From: Haloimpatiens sp042688525
GTDB lineage: Bacteria; Bacillota; Clostridia; Clostridiales; Clostridiaceae
DNA: 64,000 nucleotides
Assembly: GCF_042688525.2 (NCBI RefSeq)
Contig: NZ_JBHWAB010000001.1
Span: forward strand, 3,100,001 to 3,164,000
Direction of reading: 5' to 3'
Shown: in pieces, positions 1-9,835 of the stretch
Layout of the letters: every line of letters starts with the position of its first letter
Position numbering within the stretch: the first letter of the stretch is position 1
Notes under the pieces: generated by a model
Seen by the model: only the letters and a program-made list of their open reading frames with translations
What the model was told of the DNA's origin: nothing
The model's database searches: none
Made by a program: the position numbers and the translations under genes

Positions 1-767
1 GCTGCCACTACCAATCCTTTATCATAGCCTTCTTCTCTTGATTTATTTAAATAATGAAGAGCTTCAACTTGTGCTCCCTTTGGCTCAAAAATATGTATGA
101 CCTTATTTTCTTCTTCTTTATCCTCAATTTTTTGTAAATCCTTGTATACCTTTGGTCTTACCCAACTTTTTGAATATCTTTCAAGTTCATTTTCATCTAC
201 TATTATTGAATGATTTAAAAATAGATCTTCAAAAGTATTATAAAAATGTTTAAAATCCTCTTCATTATCTTTCTTTGATACTTTGTAATTCCACTCTATT
301 CCTGAGGTTAAAGCAGAACGAGACATATTAGAAGAACCTATAAATATTTCTCCCCCATCTTCATAGTGAAATATATATGCCTTTGGATGAAAGGATTTAT
401 TACGTATATTGTAAAACCTCAAATCCACATTATCCCCTAAAATGTCTTTTAACATATACAAGGCTTGGGGCTGAGTTATATTTAAATAATTTCCTGTTAA
501 TATTCTTACTGGAATTTTGTTTTCTAGAGCCATTTTCAGTTCATTTTTAAGAAGCTTAACTCCAGATTCCATTAAAAAAGCTACAATTATATCTATACTT
601 TTTGCCTTTTTAAAACATTCTCTCAATTTGTTTACTAGATAGTCATTATCTCCAGTTATGCAATTTGTATTATATGATATATCTTTTTCCCTTATATTAT
701 TAAGCATCAACTCATTTTTTACATTATTTTCAGCTGTAATTTCTTTTTCTTTCAGTGTATTCCCCAT
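1..767 (-). CDS. PLD-domain helicase, DUF3427-type, N-terminal part (runs off the window)
   Basis: The reading frame starts at 767 behind a GGAGG ribosome site and stays open to the window edge, giving about 255 residues. The visible part is a phospholipase D-like nuclease domain: an HPKAYIF motif (HxK) is followed by an IGSSNMS segment, which is the HKD-type active site. Towards the edge there is a linker and then the start of a likely helicase domain (EALHYLNKSREEGYDKGLVV). Families with this order (PLD, then DEAD/DEAH helicase, then DUF3427) are found in defence and DNA repair contexts. The gene follows the HIT gene by 12 bp and is probably co-transcribed with it. The helicase part itself lies outside the window, so the full family assignment is inferred. 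Confidence 0.75.
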   Translation of the reverse strand, partial: MGNTLKEKEITAENNVKNELMLNNIREKDISYNTNCITGDNDYLVNKLRECFKKAKSIDIIVAFLMESGVKLLKNELKMALENKIPVRILTGNYLNITQPQALYMLKDILGDNVDLRFYNIRNKSFHPKAYIFHYEDGGEIFIGSSNMSRSALTSGIEWNYKVSKKDNEEDFKHFYNTFEDLFLNHSIIVDENELERYSKSWVRPKVYKDLQKIEDKEEENKVIHIFEPKGAQVEALHYLNKSREEGYDKGLVVA

Positions 768-779
768 ACTATGCCTCCG

Positions 780-1154
780 TTATCCGTCATACTCAACCAA
801 TTGCTCCTTCAGCTTTCTTATTCCTCCTCTAGGATTTTCAATGTCGCCCTTATATCTTGGAATCAAATGCACATGAAGGTGCATTATGGTTTGTCCTGCC
901 CAGTAGCCTACATTAACTCCAACATTGTATCCATCTGGCTCATATTGAATATCAAGCATTTCCTTAACTTCGTGCATCAAGCTATATATTGCAATAATTT
1001 CTTCTCCAGTAGCTTCAAAGAAATTTGCAAAATGTCTCTTAGGTATGATTAATGTATGCCCTTCATTTACAGGGTACGTATCTAAAATAGCAAATGCTAA
1101 TTTGTTTTCTGCTATTATCTTATCTTTATCGTAATTACAAAATATACAATCCAT
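780..1154 (-). CDS. hit: HIT family (histidine triad) nucleotide-binding protein
   Basis: A 124-residue protein with the HIT signature HLHVHLIPR near residue 92-100, where the middle histidine is the nucleophile of nucleotide hydrolases and transferases. An N-terminal CIFC (residues 3-6) is the first half of a zinc site common in bacterial HIT proteins. Length and order match small cytoplasmic HIT hydrolases acting on adenosine-nucleotide phosphoramidates or Ap4A-like substrates. The start has an AGGAGG site. The stop is 12 bp before the PLD-helicase start, so the two probably form one transcription unit. Family assignment is firm; the substrate is not readable from sequence. Confidence 0.93.
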   Translation of the reverse strand: MDCIFCNYDKDKIIAENKLAFAILDTYPVNEGHTLIIPKRHFANFFEATGEEIIAIYSLMHEVKEMLDIQYEPDGYNVGVNVGYWAGQTIMHLHVHLIPRYKGDIENPRGGIRKLKEQLVEYDG

Positions 1155-1179
1155 GGTGATGTGCCTCCTTAAAATAAAA

Positions 1180-1206
1180 AATATGCTAAGTATATTTTAG
1201 CATATT
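1180..1206. promoter_or_regulatory. Perfect 10-bp inverted repeat upstream of the HIT gene
   Basis: AATATGCTAA and TTAGCATATT are separated by 7 bases, 26-52 bp ahead of the HIT start codon on the minus strand. It has no T-run, so it is more likely an operator or 5' UTR hairpin than a terminator. No regulator is identified. Confidence 0.4.
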
Positions 1207-1430
1207 GAATAAAATTATTTAGATATTCTACATCTTTTTAACACATAATATACTTATTTTCATTATATTTGTATCTATAGTAAAATATATATTATAATGA
1301 AATAGTTAATAAATAACTCAATTTTTCTCATATTAAAGGTGTAATTTATACAATACTGTTTAAATGAATAAATAATCTTTAATAACAACTGCTAACGAAT
1401 ATAATACTTATAATTCAAGGAGGAAACTAG

Positions 1431-2549
1431 ATGTCTTTTATAGGAAAAGCTTTAAGCAATATGATAAATGGAAAGAGAACAATTACAAAGCCTACTTTTT
1501 TAAAAGAATTTACAAAAGAAAATAACCAATTAAATGATCTTTTAAAACTTTCCAAGAAAGTTATTGGTAATAAAAAAGAGTTAATTGATAGAGATATAAC
1601 TTTTATTAGAAAAGGATTAGATGGAGAAAAGAATGTTTATTTTGAACTAAAAAATTCTTTTATTCCTATGCTCTGTCTTTATGATATAAGATTAGAATAC
1701 AATGATTATACTGCACAGTTTGATTTTATACTAATAACTAATAAAGCCATCTTTGTATTAGAAACAAAAAAATTGAATGGAGACATTGAAATAACTAGTG
1801 ATGGTGATTTTATTAGAACTATAAGGACTAATTCTGGTAAATTTATAAAAAAAGAAGGAATGTATAGTCCAATATCACAAAATGAAAGACATATTAATAT
1901 ATTAAGAGAAATATTACTTAAGGAAGGTTTAATAAAAGATTATCCTATAAAATCTATAGTTGTAATAGCAAATCCAAAGACCATAATAAATAAAAGTAGA
2001 TGTCCTGAATCTATTAGAAACAATATTTATAAATATGATCAACTTGTTAATTTACTAAAGAATGAATTAAATGATAAAAATAATCAGAAGAATGTACTTG
2101 AAAAGTATATGTATAATATTGCTAATTTCTTAATAGAGCATAATAAGCCTAAAACTTTTAATTATCAAGCTAAATATATGTTAACTGCAAAAGATCTTAA
2201 AAATAATAAATTTATCAAAGAAAAAGTTGCAGCAAAAGATATTGAAAAACCTAAATCAAATTTTTCTACAAATGTACATAATAAAGAAGTTGAACAAGCT
2301 TCTGCTTCTTCTGAAACCTATCAATCACTAAAAAAATATAGATTGGATACTTCTAGAAAAGAAGGTATAAAACCATATATGATTTTTAACAATAAGGAAT
2401 TGGATTCTCTTATAGAAAATAAACCTCAAACAAAAGATGCCCTACTTCAAATTAAGGGCTTTGGTCCAAAAAAGGTTGAAAAGTACGGCGATGCTATTTT
2501 GAGTATTATTCAACTTTCTCAGGTGAAAAATAACCGCTGCGGGAAATGA
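1431..2549 (+). CDS. NERD-domain and HRDC-domain protein with MITE-encoded C-terminus
   Basis: A 372-residue protein. Residues ~60-190 look like a nuclease-related domain (NERD): an acidic residue in AQFDFILI is followed by FVLETKKLNGD, which fits the D...ExK core of PD-(D/E)XK folds. Residues ~310-365 look like an HRDC domain (helicase and RNase D C-terminal type), ending in ALLQIKGFGPKKVEKYGDAI. Such proteins are thought to act on DNA, but the role is unknown. The start has an AAGGAGG site. The last 12-13 residues and the stop codon (from about 2511) lie inside a palindromic MITE, so the native end was replaced. It stands alone on the plus strand, divergent from the HIT operon. Confidence 0.8.
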   Translation: MSFIGKALSNMINGKRTITKPTFLKEFTKENNQLNDLLKLSKKVIGNKKELIDRDITFIRKGLDGEKNVYFELKNSFIPMLCLYDIRLEYNDYTAQFDFILITNKAIFVLETKKLNGDIEITSDGDFIRTIRTNSGKFIKKEGMYSPISQNERHINILREILLKEGLIKDYPIKSIVVIANPKTIINKSRCPESIRNNIYKYDQLVNLLKNELNDKNNQKNVLEKYMYNIANFLIEHNKPKTFNYQAKYMLTAKDLKNNKFIKEKVAAKDIEKPKSNFSTNVHNKEVEQASASSETYQSLKKYRLDTSRKEGIKPYMIFNNKELDSLIENKPQTKDALLQIKGFGPKKVEKYGDAILSIIQLSQVKNNRCGK

Positions 2550-2763
2550 TATCTTGCTTAGAAACCTTTCACTTCAGTAACAAGTTCTAAGCTTTACTCA
2601 TATTGAAAAAAGATTTTTTAATTAATATTCCGTAGGAATCAGTAATTAAAAAATAACTTTTTTCAAATTCGTAAAGCTAAGAACTTGTAAACTTTGTTCA
2701 AATGTTTCTTACGCAATATATCGTTTTCCTTCGCTAAGCAGTATTTTTTTACTGCGAAAGTTG
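2511..2763. mobile_element. Palindromic MITE, copy A
   Basis: A 253-bp element with inverted ends CAACTTTCTCAG and CTGCGAAAGTTG. Inside, almost the whole length folds back on itself, around a central ATTCCGTAGGAAT. There is no reading frame of its own. Near-identical copies lie at 51011-51228 (reversed), 62508-62760 and 63676-63929. It overlaps the end of the NERD gene. I infer a non-autonomous element moved by a transposase not in this window. Confidence 0.8.
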
Positions 2764-2877
2764 AGGTATTATAAATAAGAAATAATTTATGGGGGGACAG
2801 TTCATGTGGTTTGACTGTGGAATGCAGGATAAGTGGTGATGAGGCGTCCCCTTTTGAATTTAAATTACTAAATAAGC

Positions 2878-5310
2878 CTAAGTATTAATTATATTCATAA
2901 CCCGCTTAATCATACTCCGAGGACATTCTTTTAACTCTTTAATGTCAAATTCTTTTACGCTACTTTCTAATACAATTTTTAGTTTATCATTACTAATATA
3001 AATTTCTTTATCTCTAAATTTAAATCCTTGAATTTTGCTACATTCACTTAAATTTTTATTACTATTAATCAATCTAACTTTTTTTTCTATTCTATAAAGT
3101 TCTTTCCATAATCTAAATTCCTCTTTCGTTTTTATGCATAAATCTGTTACTGTCTCTGCATTAAATAACAAATATTCAGTAGTATACATGATTTTTCTAA
3201 CCTGATATCCTTTAACTTCTATCTTTTGGGATAGTTTATCCCATTTATCCACCTCAAATATGTAATAATCTTCCTCTGTATACTTTGGTAACTTTCTTAT
3301 TTCATATCTTTTTACTTGCTTTATTTTCTTAACTTTTCCATAGTATACTATTCCAGCTTCTTGTTTAAAATTTTTTTTAGATTGAGCAAGCGCAATATAT
3401 TTAATGTTATGTTCTAATAAATTAATATTTGACATCTTTGTATGATAAAACTTACTCTTTAAATTGACTTCTAACTGCTCTCTATTTTTTAATGAACCTA
3501 CAAGAACATTTCTATCTTCAAAACAACTATTTTTAATATAATATTCTTTTCCTTTTTTTCCTAATGCTCTTTCAAAAGAAGAATATGAAGATTCTCTTAT
3601 TAATTCATCTAAAAATTTTTCCATAAGTTTTGTACTACTTGGTAAAAACGGTATTCCCCCTATATTTACAGATTCAATACTTTTATAAAAATTATGATTA
3701 GAGTATTCTTTTTCATTATTATATGGGAAAAGAACAAATGATCCAAATATATTATTTTTAACTTTTCCATTATTTTTATATTTACTATTATTTTCATACA
3801 CTATAGCATCTCTATACCTATGCATCGTATTAATGTCTTCTTCTTTTGGCCCTGGTGTCTTATTCTTTGTATTATAACTAGTACCTTCTATTGCTCTATC
3901 AAGTTTGTACTTAGCATCAAATATATAATTATAGGTTACTTTTCCTTTAACTTTATCAATAGATAAAACATTATCTGGCTTTTGACCTACTGTTCTTGAT
4001 TTCATTTTAGAATTATAAGATACTACAAACCTTTCTTCATTTTCAGGATTTTGATAAACTACTCTTGACTCTACACCTTTTTTTAGAGTTATAAATATTC
4101 CATTGTTACTTAATTTAATCATATTATTAGAAATTAACTTATATTTTTCCCTAAGTATGTGATTTATCCTAATAAAACACCAATATTCATATAACAAAGG
4201 CAAATCCTTAATTGAAAGTTTAAACAATTCACCTTTCAATGTTAAACCTTTTATAAGCATCAAATAATATTTATAAACATCCTTGTATCCCAAAGCCATC
4301 TTAAACACCATTGACGAACTTTCTTTAAATTCATATTTCCCTACATTTTTTAAAAAACCACTTTTTAAATATCTTTTTATATGATTAATCATCATATCTA
4401 AATCATTAATAAATAAATTATCTTTCTTTCTGTTAAGCTTTAAATATTTCATTTTAAGTTCATTAAGCTTAAAAACTATTTTCGTTATCATATACTTTAA
4501 AAATCTATTTTCATTAGTATCCTTTGTTATTCTTTTACTTACGTTAAGAGCTTTTATTGGAATTAATCTTCCATCTTTATTAATCATATTATCTGGTCTT
4601 TTTTCTAACCACTTAATTGTTTCATTAGTTACATTTTTTATTTTATAAAAAGGTACAATACTTTTATCATTCATCAATAAATGATGAGGTTCATTTACAA
4701 TAATATTTAAAGCTTTTATAAGTTTTTCATAAATATACTTAAGAATACTGTAATATTCTCCTAAACTATGACTTGTATTTTCACCTATTCCACCTTTTAA
4801 ATATGTTCTTTTCAAAAAATCAAAAGCTAGGTTATACATTTCTTCATTTACATCATTCAAAATATTTATATAATCTTTTCTATAATCAATTTTACTTGGA
4901 AATACCTCTAAAGTTATATCCAAATGCCTAACACCATCAACTTTTATAACTAAATCAGAATATCCTATCTCACCTTTAAAATTTATTATTCCACTAAGAC
5001 TTCCGCTTTTATTTTTGGTAATTTTATCTCTTATATTTACACTTTCATTATAAAAAGATATATCAACATCTTTATTCTTTTTTTCTATAATAATTTCATA
5101 ATTTTCATATTCAAAAAAGTATACTTTATCCCCTCCAATAGCATTTAATATACTTTTTTCAGGAATGTCTTTAACAATAAAACCATTTCTTTTTACATCA
5201 TCAAATTGTATTTCAGCATTTCTATTTTTACCTTTTATAGTAAAATATATTTTATCCGTTTCTATAAAAAGAAGCTCTTTTTTAGTATTACCAGAAGGTT
5301 GTAAATCCAT
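2878..5310 (-). CDS. McrC-like (DUF2357) restriction nuclease subunit
   Basis: An 810-residue protein. The long N-terminal part matches the DUF2357 type of McrC-like proteins. Around residues 445-470 a conserved aspartate (KPDNVLSI) is followed by NYIFDAKYK, the D...DxK arrangement of a PD-(D/E)XK nuclease. It starts inside the 3' end of the upstream McrB-like gene (23-bp overlap), so translation is coupled. By analogy with McrBC it would be the DNA-cutting partner of the AAA+ motor and would restrict modified or foreign DNA. Target specificity cannot be read. The C-terminal 300 residues are extra compared with classical McrC and carry no motif I recognise. Confidence 0.8.
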   Translation of the reverse strand: MDLQPSGNTKKELLFIETDKIYFTIKGKNRNAEIQFDDVKRNGFIVKDIPEKSILNAIGGDKVYFFEYENYEIIIEKKNKDVDISFYNESVNIRDKITKNKSGSLSGIINFKGEIGYSDLVIKVDGVRHLDITLEVFPSKIDYRKDYINILNDVNEEMYNLAFDFLKRTYLKGGIGENTSHSLGEYYSILKYIYEKLIKALNIIVNEPHHLLMNDKSIVPFYKIKNVTNETIKWLEKRPDNMINKDGRLIPIKALNVSKRITKDTNENRFLKYMITKIVFKLNELKMKYLKLNRKKDNLFINDLDMMINHIKRYLKSGFLKNVGKYEFKESSSMVFKMALGYKDVYKYYLMLIKGLTLKGELFKLSIKDLPLLYEYWCFIRINHILREKYKLISNNMIKLSNNGIFITLKKGVESRVVYQNPENEERFVVSYNSKMKSRTVGQKPDNVLSIDKVKGKVTYNYIFDAKYKLDRAIEGTSYNTKNKTPGPKEEDINTMHRYRDAIVYENNSKYKNNGKVKNNIFGSFVLFPYNNEKEYSNHNFYKSIESVNIGGIPFLPSSTKLMEKFLDELIRESSYSSFERALGKKGKEYYIKNSCFEDRNVLVGSLKNREQLEVNLKSKFYHTKMSNINLLEHNIKYIALAQSKKNFKQEAGIVYYGKVKKIKQVKRYEIRKLPKYTEEDYYIFEVDKWDKLSQKIEVKGYQVRKIMYTTEYLLFNAETVTDLCIKTKEEFRLWKELYRIEKKVRLINSNKNLSECSKIQGFKFRDKEIYISNDKLKIVLESSVKEFDIKELKECPRSMIKRVMNIINT

Positions 5311-7744
5311 CTTCCCTAAACCTCCTAATCATCTTCAATACTTTTTTAGATGACTTTAAGAATTGTACTTTTTTATCATTTATATCTTTCTTTTTATCAT
5401 CTTCTAGATACTTGTCCATCTGATTTAATGTATCATCACTTATATAATCAATATTTAACTCATTTTTATCTATTTTAGAAAAGAATAAAAATAAATCTAA
5501 AAGACATTTTTGAATATCTATACTGTTTCCTTGGATTCTTGGAAGTATTTTCTGATTTATAGCAAAATCTAAAGCTTCATTAAAATTCATTATGCCTTCA
5601 TCTACTGCATAAATCATATAAAAAATAACTTCATCCCTTACTCTATATCCAAAATGCATATCTACTTTTTGTAAAATTTCATTTATTTCTTTAAGATTAT
5701 CAATAACCTTTTTTGCTATATTTTTTTTATCTTTACATTGAATCAATTTCAAATATTTTGAACGCAACAGCTTATTTGAATAGATTTTATTTGAATAATC
5801 CTCACCGTTCTCAAATGCATCAAAATCAAAATCTAAATCTACATCATTAAATTCTATTGTATTTGCTCTATCTAAAACTTTTTTACTAAAAGGAAATGTT
5901 GTTTCATCCATATTAACTGTACCAACTATATATAAATTTTCTGGTATATATAATTTACTTAATTCACCTTTAACTGAAGATTTATCTCCTAATAATTCGT
6001 CCTTTATTAATTTATCCGTTATTATTTTATCTTTACAGATTTTTCTTGTTTCCATTAATGATAAAATATCACTAAAATAATACTCAACTCTAGCTAAATT
6101 CATTTCATCCAAGCATACAAAATATGGTATATCTTTTTCACAAATTGCTCTTCTTATTATATTTGTAAGTATTCCTGACTGAAAATCACCATTAATATTT
6201 TTATATCCGATAAGCTCTGCTGGATCTGACCAATCTGGTCTTACTGGTATTAAATTATATGTACCATCTTCTCTATTTGCCCCAATAGCATTGGCAAACA
6301 ATTCTACAAGTTTACTTTTACCTGTTCCTGATATTCCGTATAAAATAACAAAAGGCTTTGTTTTTAATGATAAGTAAAAATTTTTAATCACTTCTTCTTT
6401 ATATGTATACCCTTTTGAAGTTATATACTTATAAATGTCTTTAATCGTATCCTTTGGATTAAAGTTACTTTCTACTATTTTATGGGTCATTTTATTTTCT
6501 CCTAAATTTTTATTTGAATAATAAAGATTAAGCTTATCTTCTAGTATATCTTTTAAATCTTCTTTATCATCCTCAGTAAATTCACTCCAAAGTTCATCAT
6601 TAAATCTTAAATATTCAACTTCATTTATTTGTTGTTTATATATATAACCTTTTTGATTTATAAAACTATAAGGATTTTCATTCATGATCCTTTTTACAGT
6701 ACTTACTGAAAGATTTTCTATCTTTCTTTGAATATCTGAAACATTTTCTTCTGCTTGAAACCCTTTTTTATATCTATCTAAATACATACTCTTTATATCT
6801 TCACACACATCATCATAAACTGCTTTTCCATCTTTATCTGATAGTTTTAAAAGAGCCAATAGTAATACTATTTTGTAAGATTTTTGATATTTTGAACCAT
6901 TAAATTTCCCTTTGGGTTCTATATAAGCGAAAAAGCGAGAAGTAATAGCTGCATCCACCCTAATTTTTTTATCAAATTCAAAATCATCATCAGCAATAAA
7001 CTTAAGTTTAAAAACATTAAATTTATCCGTTTTATAAAATTCCACATATTCTTCTGGTCTTTTTATATGTGGATCTTCATTATATTCAAATATATATTTA
7101 TAACTTTTATGTAATTTAAATTTAAAATAATTCTTAATTTTTTTTCTAAAATTTATCTGATAAATATTATCTCTTTTTTCTACATTAACATATCTGAATA
7201 CTGATTCAAATTCTTTATCATCTATCAATAAAATAATTTTTTCACTTTCACCTTTTTCTAAATTATTTTTTTTCATATTTTTTATAAATTTATCAACATA
7301 TTTTTTAGGAATTGTTACTGAATTATTAAACATTGATTTATCTATTAATTTTTTTGCTATGATATTTTTTTCATTAACATCTAACCATGTACTCAATTTA
7401 TCTGATTCGTTTTTACCTAATTTAAAGTTACTTTTTTCACCTTTATCAATTATTTCTAATACAATTTTTCTCAGCTCTTGTTCACTATATTTATTATATT
7501 CATCAACAATTTCTACTCTACTTTTGCTCATTTCTCGTTGATGCCATCCAACTCTATTATTATTATTATGAATAGGATCAAATTCATCTCTCATATTTTT
7601 TATATTAGAAGATTTAACATTAATTTTTTTACTTATATCTTCAAAAGCTTCAGTAAAATTTGAATATCCTAAATTTTTTACAGCAGTTCTATCAAATTTA
7701 GATAAATAATATGCTATTATTAACGTGTTTTTATTGTTATTCAT
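5288..7744 (-). CDS. McrB-like AAA+ GTPase/ATPase of a restriction system
   Basis: An 818-residue protein. Near residue 473 is the Walker A GISGTGKSK, near 546 the Walker B/sensor region FVCLDEMNLAR, and near 610 GTVNMDETTFPFSKKVLDRA, which together are typical of McrB/MoxR-type AAA+ motors. The first ~80 residues (YYLSKFDRTAVKNLGYSN..., then RDEFDP and GWHQRE) resemble a small N-terminal domain seen in front of several restriction enzymes and probably involved in DNA targeting. The start has an AGGAGG site. It is followed by the DUF2357 nuclease gene with overlap. Together they form a compact two-gene McrBC-type system. I cannot tell whether GTP or ATP is used. Confidence 0.85.
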   Translation of the reverse strand: MNNNKNTLIIAYYLSKFDRTAVKNLGYSNFTEAFEDISKKINVKSSNIKNMRDEFDPIHNNNNRVGWHQREMSKSRVEIVDEYNKYSEQELRKIVLEIIDKGEKSNFKLGKNESDKLSTWLDVNEKNIIAKKLIDKSMFNNSVTIPKKYVDKFIKNMKKNNLEKGESEKIILLIDDKEFESVFRYVNVEKRDNIYQINFRKKIKNYFKFKLHKSYKYIFEYNEDPHIKRPEEYVEFYKTDKFNVFKLKFIADDDFEFDKKIRVDAAITSRFFAYIEPKGKFNGSKYQKSYKIVLLLALLKLSDKDGKAVYDDVCEDIKSMYLDRYKKGFQAEENVSDIQRKIENLSVSTVKRIMNENPYSFINQKGYIYKQQINEVEYLRFNDELWSEFTEDDKEDLKDILEDKLNLYYSNKNLGENKMTHKIVESNFNPKDTIKDIYKYITSKGYTYKEEVIKNFYLSLKTKPFVILYGISGTGKSKLVELFANAIGANREDGTYNLIPVRPDWSDPAELIGYKNINGDFQSGILTNIIRRAICEKDIPYFVCLDEMNLARVEYYFSDILSLMETRKICKDKIITDKLIKDELLGDKSSVKGELSKLYIPENLYIVGTVNMDETTFPFSKKVLDRANTIEFNDVDLDFDFDAFENGEDYSNKIYSNKLLRSKYLKLIQCKDKKNIAKKVIDNLKEINEILQKVDMHFGYRVRDEVIFYMIYAVDEGIMNFNEALDFAINQKILPRIQGNSIDIQKCLLDLFLFFSKIDKNELNIDYISDDTLNQMDKYLEDDKKKDINDKKVQFLKSSKKVLKMIRRFREDGFTTFW

Positions 7745-8160
7745 TTAATGTCCTCCTATCAATAGTTTTATTATAAACACATAATAGATACTCTTTTAAT
7801 TTAGAAAAATCTTATCTCTTTGTTCAAATATATGTCTAAATCAATTTTTTCACTTTACAGTACTTTTAATTACAATTTAATCCACTATGTTTTATTTTTT
7901 ACTCAAAATATAAAATATACTAATTTAATTTTAGCATATTTTTTTATAATCTTGTTTTTTATTTAAACGTTAAATTGTATCAAATTCAAGTTAGCAATAT
8001 CTTTTTATAAAAATTTTCCACTATAATATTCTTTTTCACTGTAAATACACACTTAAATCAATATCCCCCCATTTCCATACCCTACCTTCACTTAATCCTC
8101 TCCCCCAATCATAATTTTTTTCTTAACTCTCCGCCCCCTCCCCAAAAATAAGTTATAATA
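7745..8160. other. Intergenic region between the McrB-like gene and the IS110 element, with a G-rich tract
   Basis: No gene is visible. It should hold the promoter of the McrBC-type operon. At 8063-8144 the minus strand has repeated G-runs of 3-6 bases (including GGGGAGGGGGCGG), which is unusual in a region this AT-rich. The rest is low-complexity A+T. Confidence 0.6.
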
Positions 8161-8318
8161 AATTATACTAAGATTTGCACTAACTCTTATTTAGACCAGC
8201 TAGTAATAGTCAATAGTTTTTTTAAAAAAATTTATTTTTAAATTAGGGTATAGCAAAGCTAGCTATTGTAAAAATACGAACAATAGCTCTCTAATTTATT
8301 ATTTGGGTTTAAAGCCGA

Positions 8319-9614
8319 TTAGGCTACTGTTTTACATTGATTTTGAAGATACATTTTCTCGTGTATCTTAGGATCTCTAATCTCAAAAGGTTTCTGGTTT
8401 TTAAGAACCGAGAATATGTACTTGATTAGTTTGTTCATAACAGCACCTAAAGCCACTTTTTTCTTTTTACCTTTAAGATTTTCTTTGTAGTATTTAAGCA
8501 AAACTTCATTGTTAGGTTTACCATTTTTGTTAGTTCTCACGGATGCTAATGCGATAGCATATAAGGCTCGGCGTCCGATTCTGGTACCACGCTTAGACAT
8601 TTTATTTCTATCACTGTTGAATTTGCCTGATTGATTAACAGAAGGATCGATACCAAAATATGCAATTAAATGCTTAGGCTTAAGAAAACCGTTGATGTCA
8701 CCAATTTCACTCATTATAGTTATTGCTGTTAATTCACCAATACCAGGTATTGAGTATATTAATTGGATGTTTTTAATAAATGTCTCTGGAAGCCTACGGC
8801 TTTTTATAAGTGAATGTATTTCCTTCAGCAAACATTCAAGTTGAGTTTCTAAGGTTTCTATCAATGAAATTGTATTAGTGATTTTTACAAATAAGCTAGA
8901 CGACTTTATCCCAATATAGAGTGCTTCTTGGGCAATAAGAATCAGTTTTTTATAAAGATTTTCACTATAGTTTAGTCCTTTTCTTGAATTGCTAGAAATG
9001 ATTTCTATCAAAATCTCTCTATCTGCATCAAGAATGGCTTGTGGACTAGTAAATTGCTTAAGTATAGCTAAAGAAGTTTTACACGTAATATTTGAAAATA
9101 CGGAATTGTATCCAGGAAAAATAACCCTTAAGTCAGTAGATAATTTTTTCTTATAAGTAGATTTAGTATCTGTTAATTTATAGTAGTCTCTGCAGAGAGA
9201 TTTTAAGGTATAAATTTCAACATCGAATGCAGAAGAACATTTAACAGATTGAAATTTACCTATTTTAGCGATGGATATTGCATCACTTTTATCATTTTTC
9301 ACTTTTCTTATTCCACTATTTTTGTTACTATTAGTAATGAGTGGATTAAAGATAAATGTTTCGAACTTATCTTTAAGAAAGTGGAAAAGAGTAAGGTGAT
9401 AAACACCAGTAGATTCCATGAAAATGCCAGTTTTCATGTTAAACTCTTCTTCCGCTTTTTTTATTTGATCTACTAGGTAATCAAAACCATCTCTATTATG
9501 TTTAATCTTAAAAGGCTTTCTGTAAATTTCACCGTTAGGTGCCAGAATAGCTACTACTGAAAAATCTGCTGATACATCAATTCCAACTGTTGGTTTATAT
9601 AAAAATTTACTCAT
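8319..9614 (-). CDS. IS110-family transposase (DEDD/serine recombinase)
   Basis: A 431-residue protein. The N-terminal RuvC-like DEDD domain begins with TVGIDVSADFS and contains FMESTGVYH and RKVKNDKSDAISIAKI. The C-terminal transposase_20 domain has YSIPGIGELTAITIMSEIGD and a later region with conserved serines (NQSGKFNSDRNKMSKRG). This two-domain order is diagnostic of IS110. The enzyme moves the element by a bridge-RNA guided recombination in characterised members. The frame is complete and starts with an AGGAG site, so the element may be active. Confidence 0.95.
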   Translation of the reverse strand: MSKFLYKPTVGIDVSADFSVVAILAPNGEIYRKPFKIKHNRDGFDYLVDQIKKAEEEFNMKTGIFMESTGVYHLTLFHFLKDKFETFIFNPLITNSNKNSGIRKVKNDKSDAISIAKIGKFQSVKCSSAFDVEIYTLKSLCRDYYKLTDTKSTYKKKLSTDLRVIFPGYNSVFSNITCKTSLAILKQFTSPQAILDADREILIEIISSNSRKGLNYSENLYKKLILIAQEALYIGIKSSSLFVKITNTISLIETLETQLECLLKEIHSLIKSRRLPETFIKNIQLIYSIPGIGELTAITIMSEIGDINGFLKPKHLIAYFGIDPSVNQSGKFNSDRNKMSKRGTRIGRRALYAIALASVRTNKNGKPNNEVLLKYYKENLKGKKKKVALGAVMNKLIKYIFSVLKNQKPFEIRDPKIHEKMYLQNQCKTVA

Positions 9615-9639
9615 ATGTATTATCTCCTTTATTTTTGAG

Positions 9640-9835
9640 ATAGAATAGATATTCCATTTCTATCAGTAATTCTATAACCTTGTTTGTGACACGGGTAATT
9701 CCCAAAAGGAAACCCAACCAGCTAAACATAGAGTTCTCACTGATGGAATGATACGCTAATTCACGGGTATAAATGACTCGACAGAGTCACTCCCAGGAGG
9801 TGTACATCTATCCTCTATTCAGGAGATATTATACC
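9640..9835 (-). ncRNA. Candidate IS110 bridge RNA
   Basis: In IS110 elements the non-coding end upstream of the transposase encodes a structured bridge RNA. Here the region starts with an extended -10 box (TGGTATAAT, plus-strand 9828-9836). No good -35 is visible at normal spacing, which would fit the known arrangement where the -35 comes from the other element end in the circular form. Downstream are stable helices, for example GTGACTC/GAGTCAT (9773-9790). Location and structure fit; the guide loops were not identified. Confidence 0.55.

Noticed and set aside
7359..7663. Plus-strand frames of ~60 codons inside the McrB-like gene
   Set aside because: Hydrophobic shadow frames without ribosome sites in an AT-rich gene.
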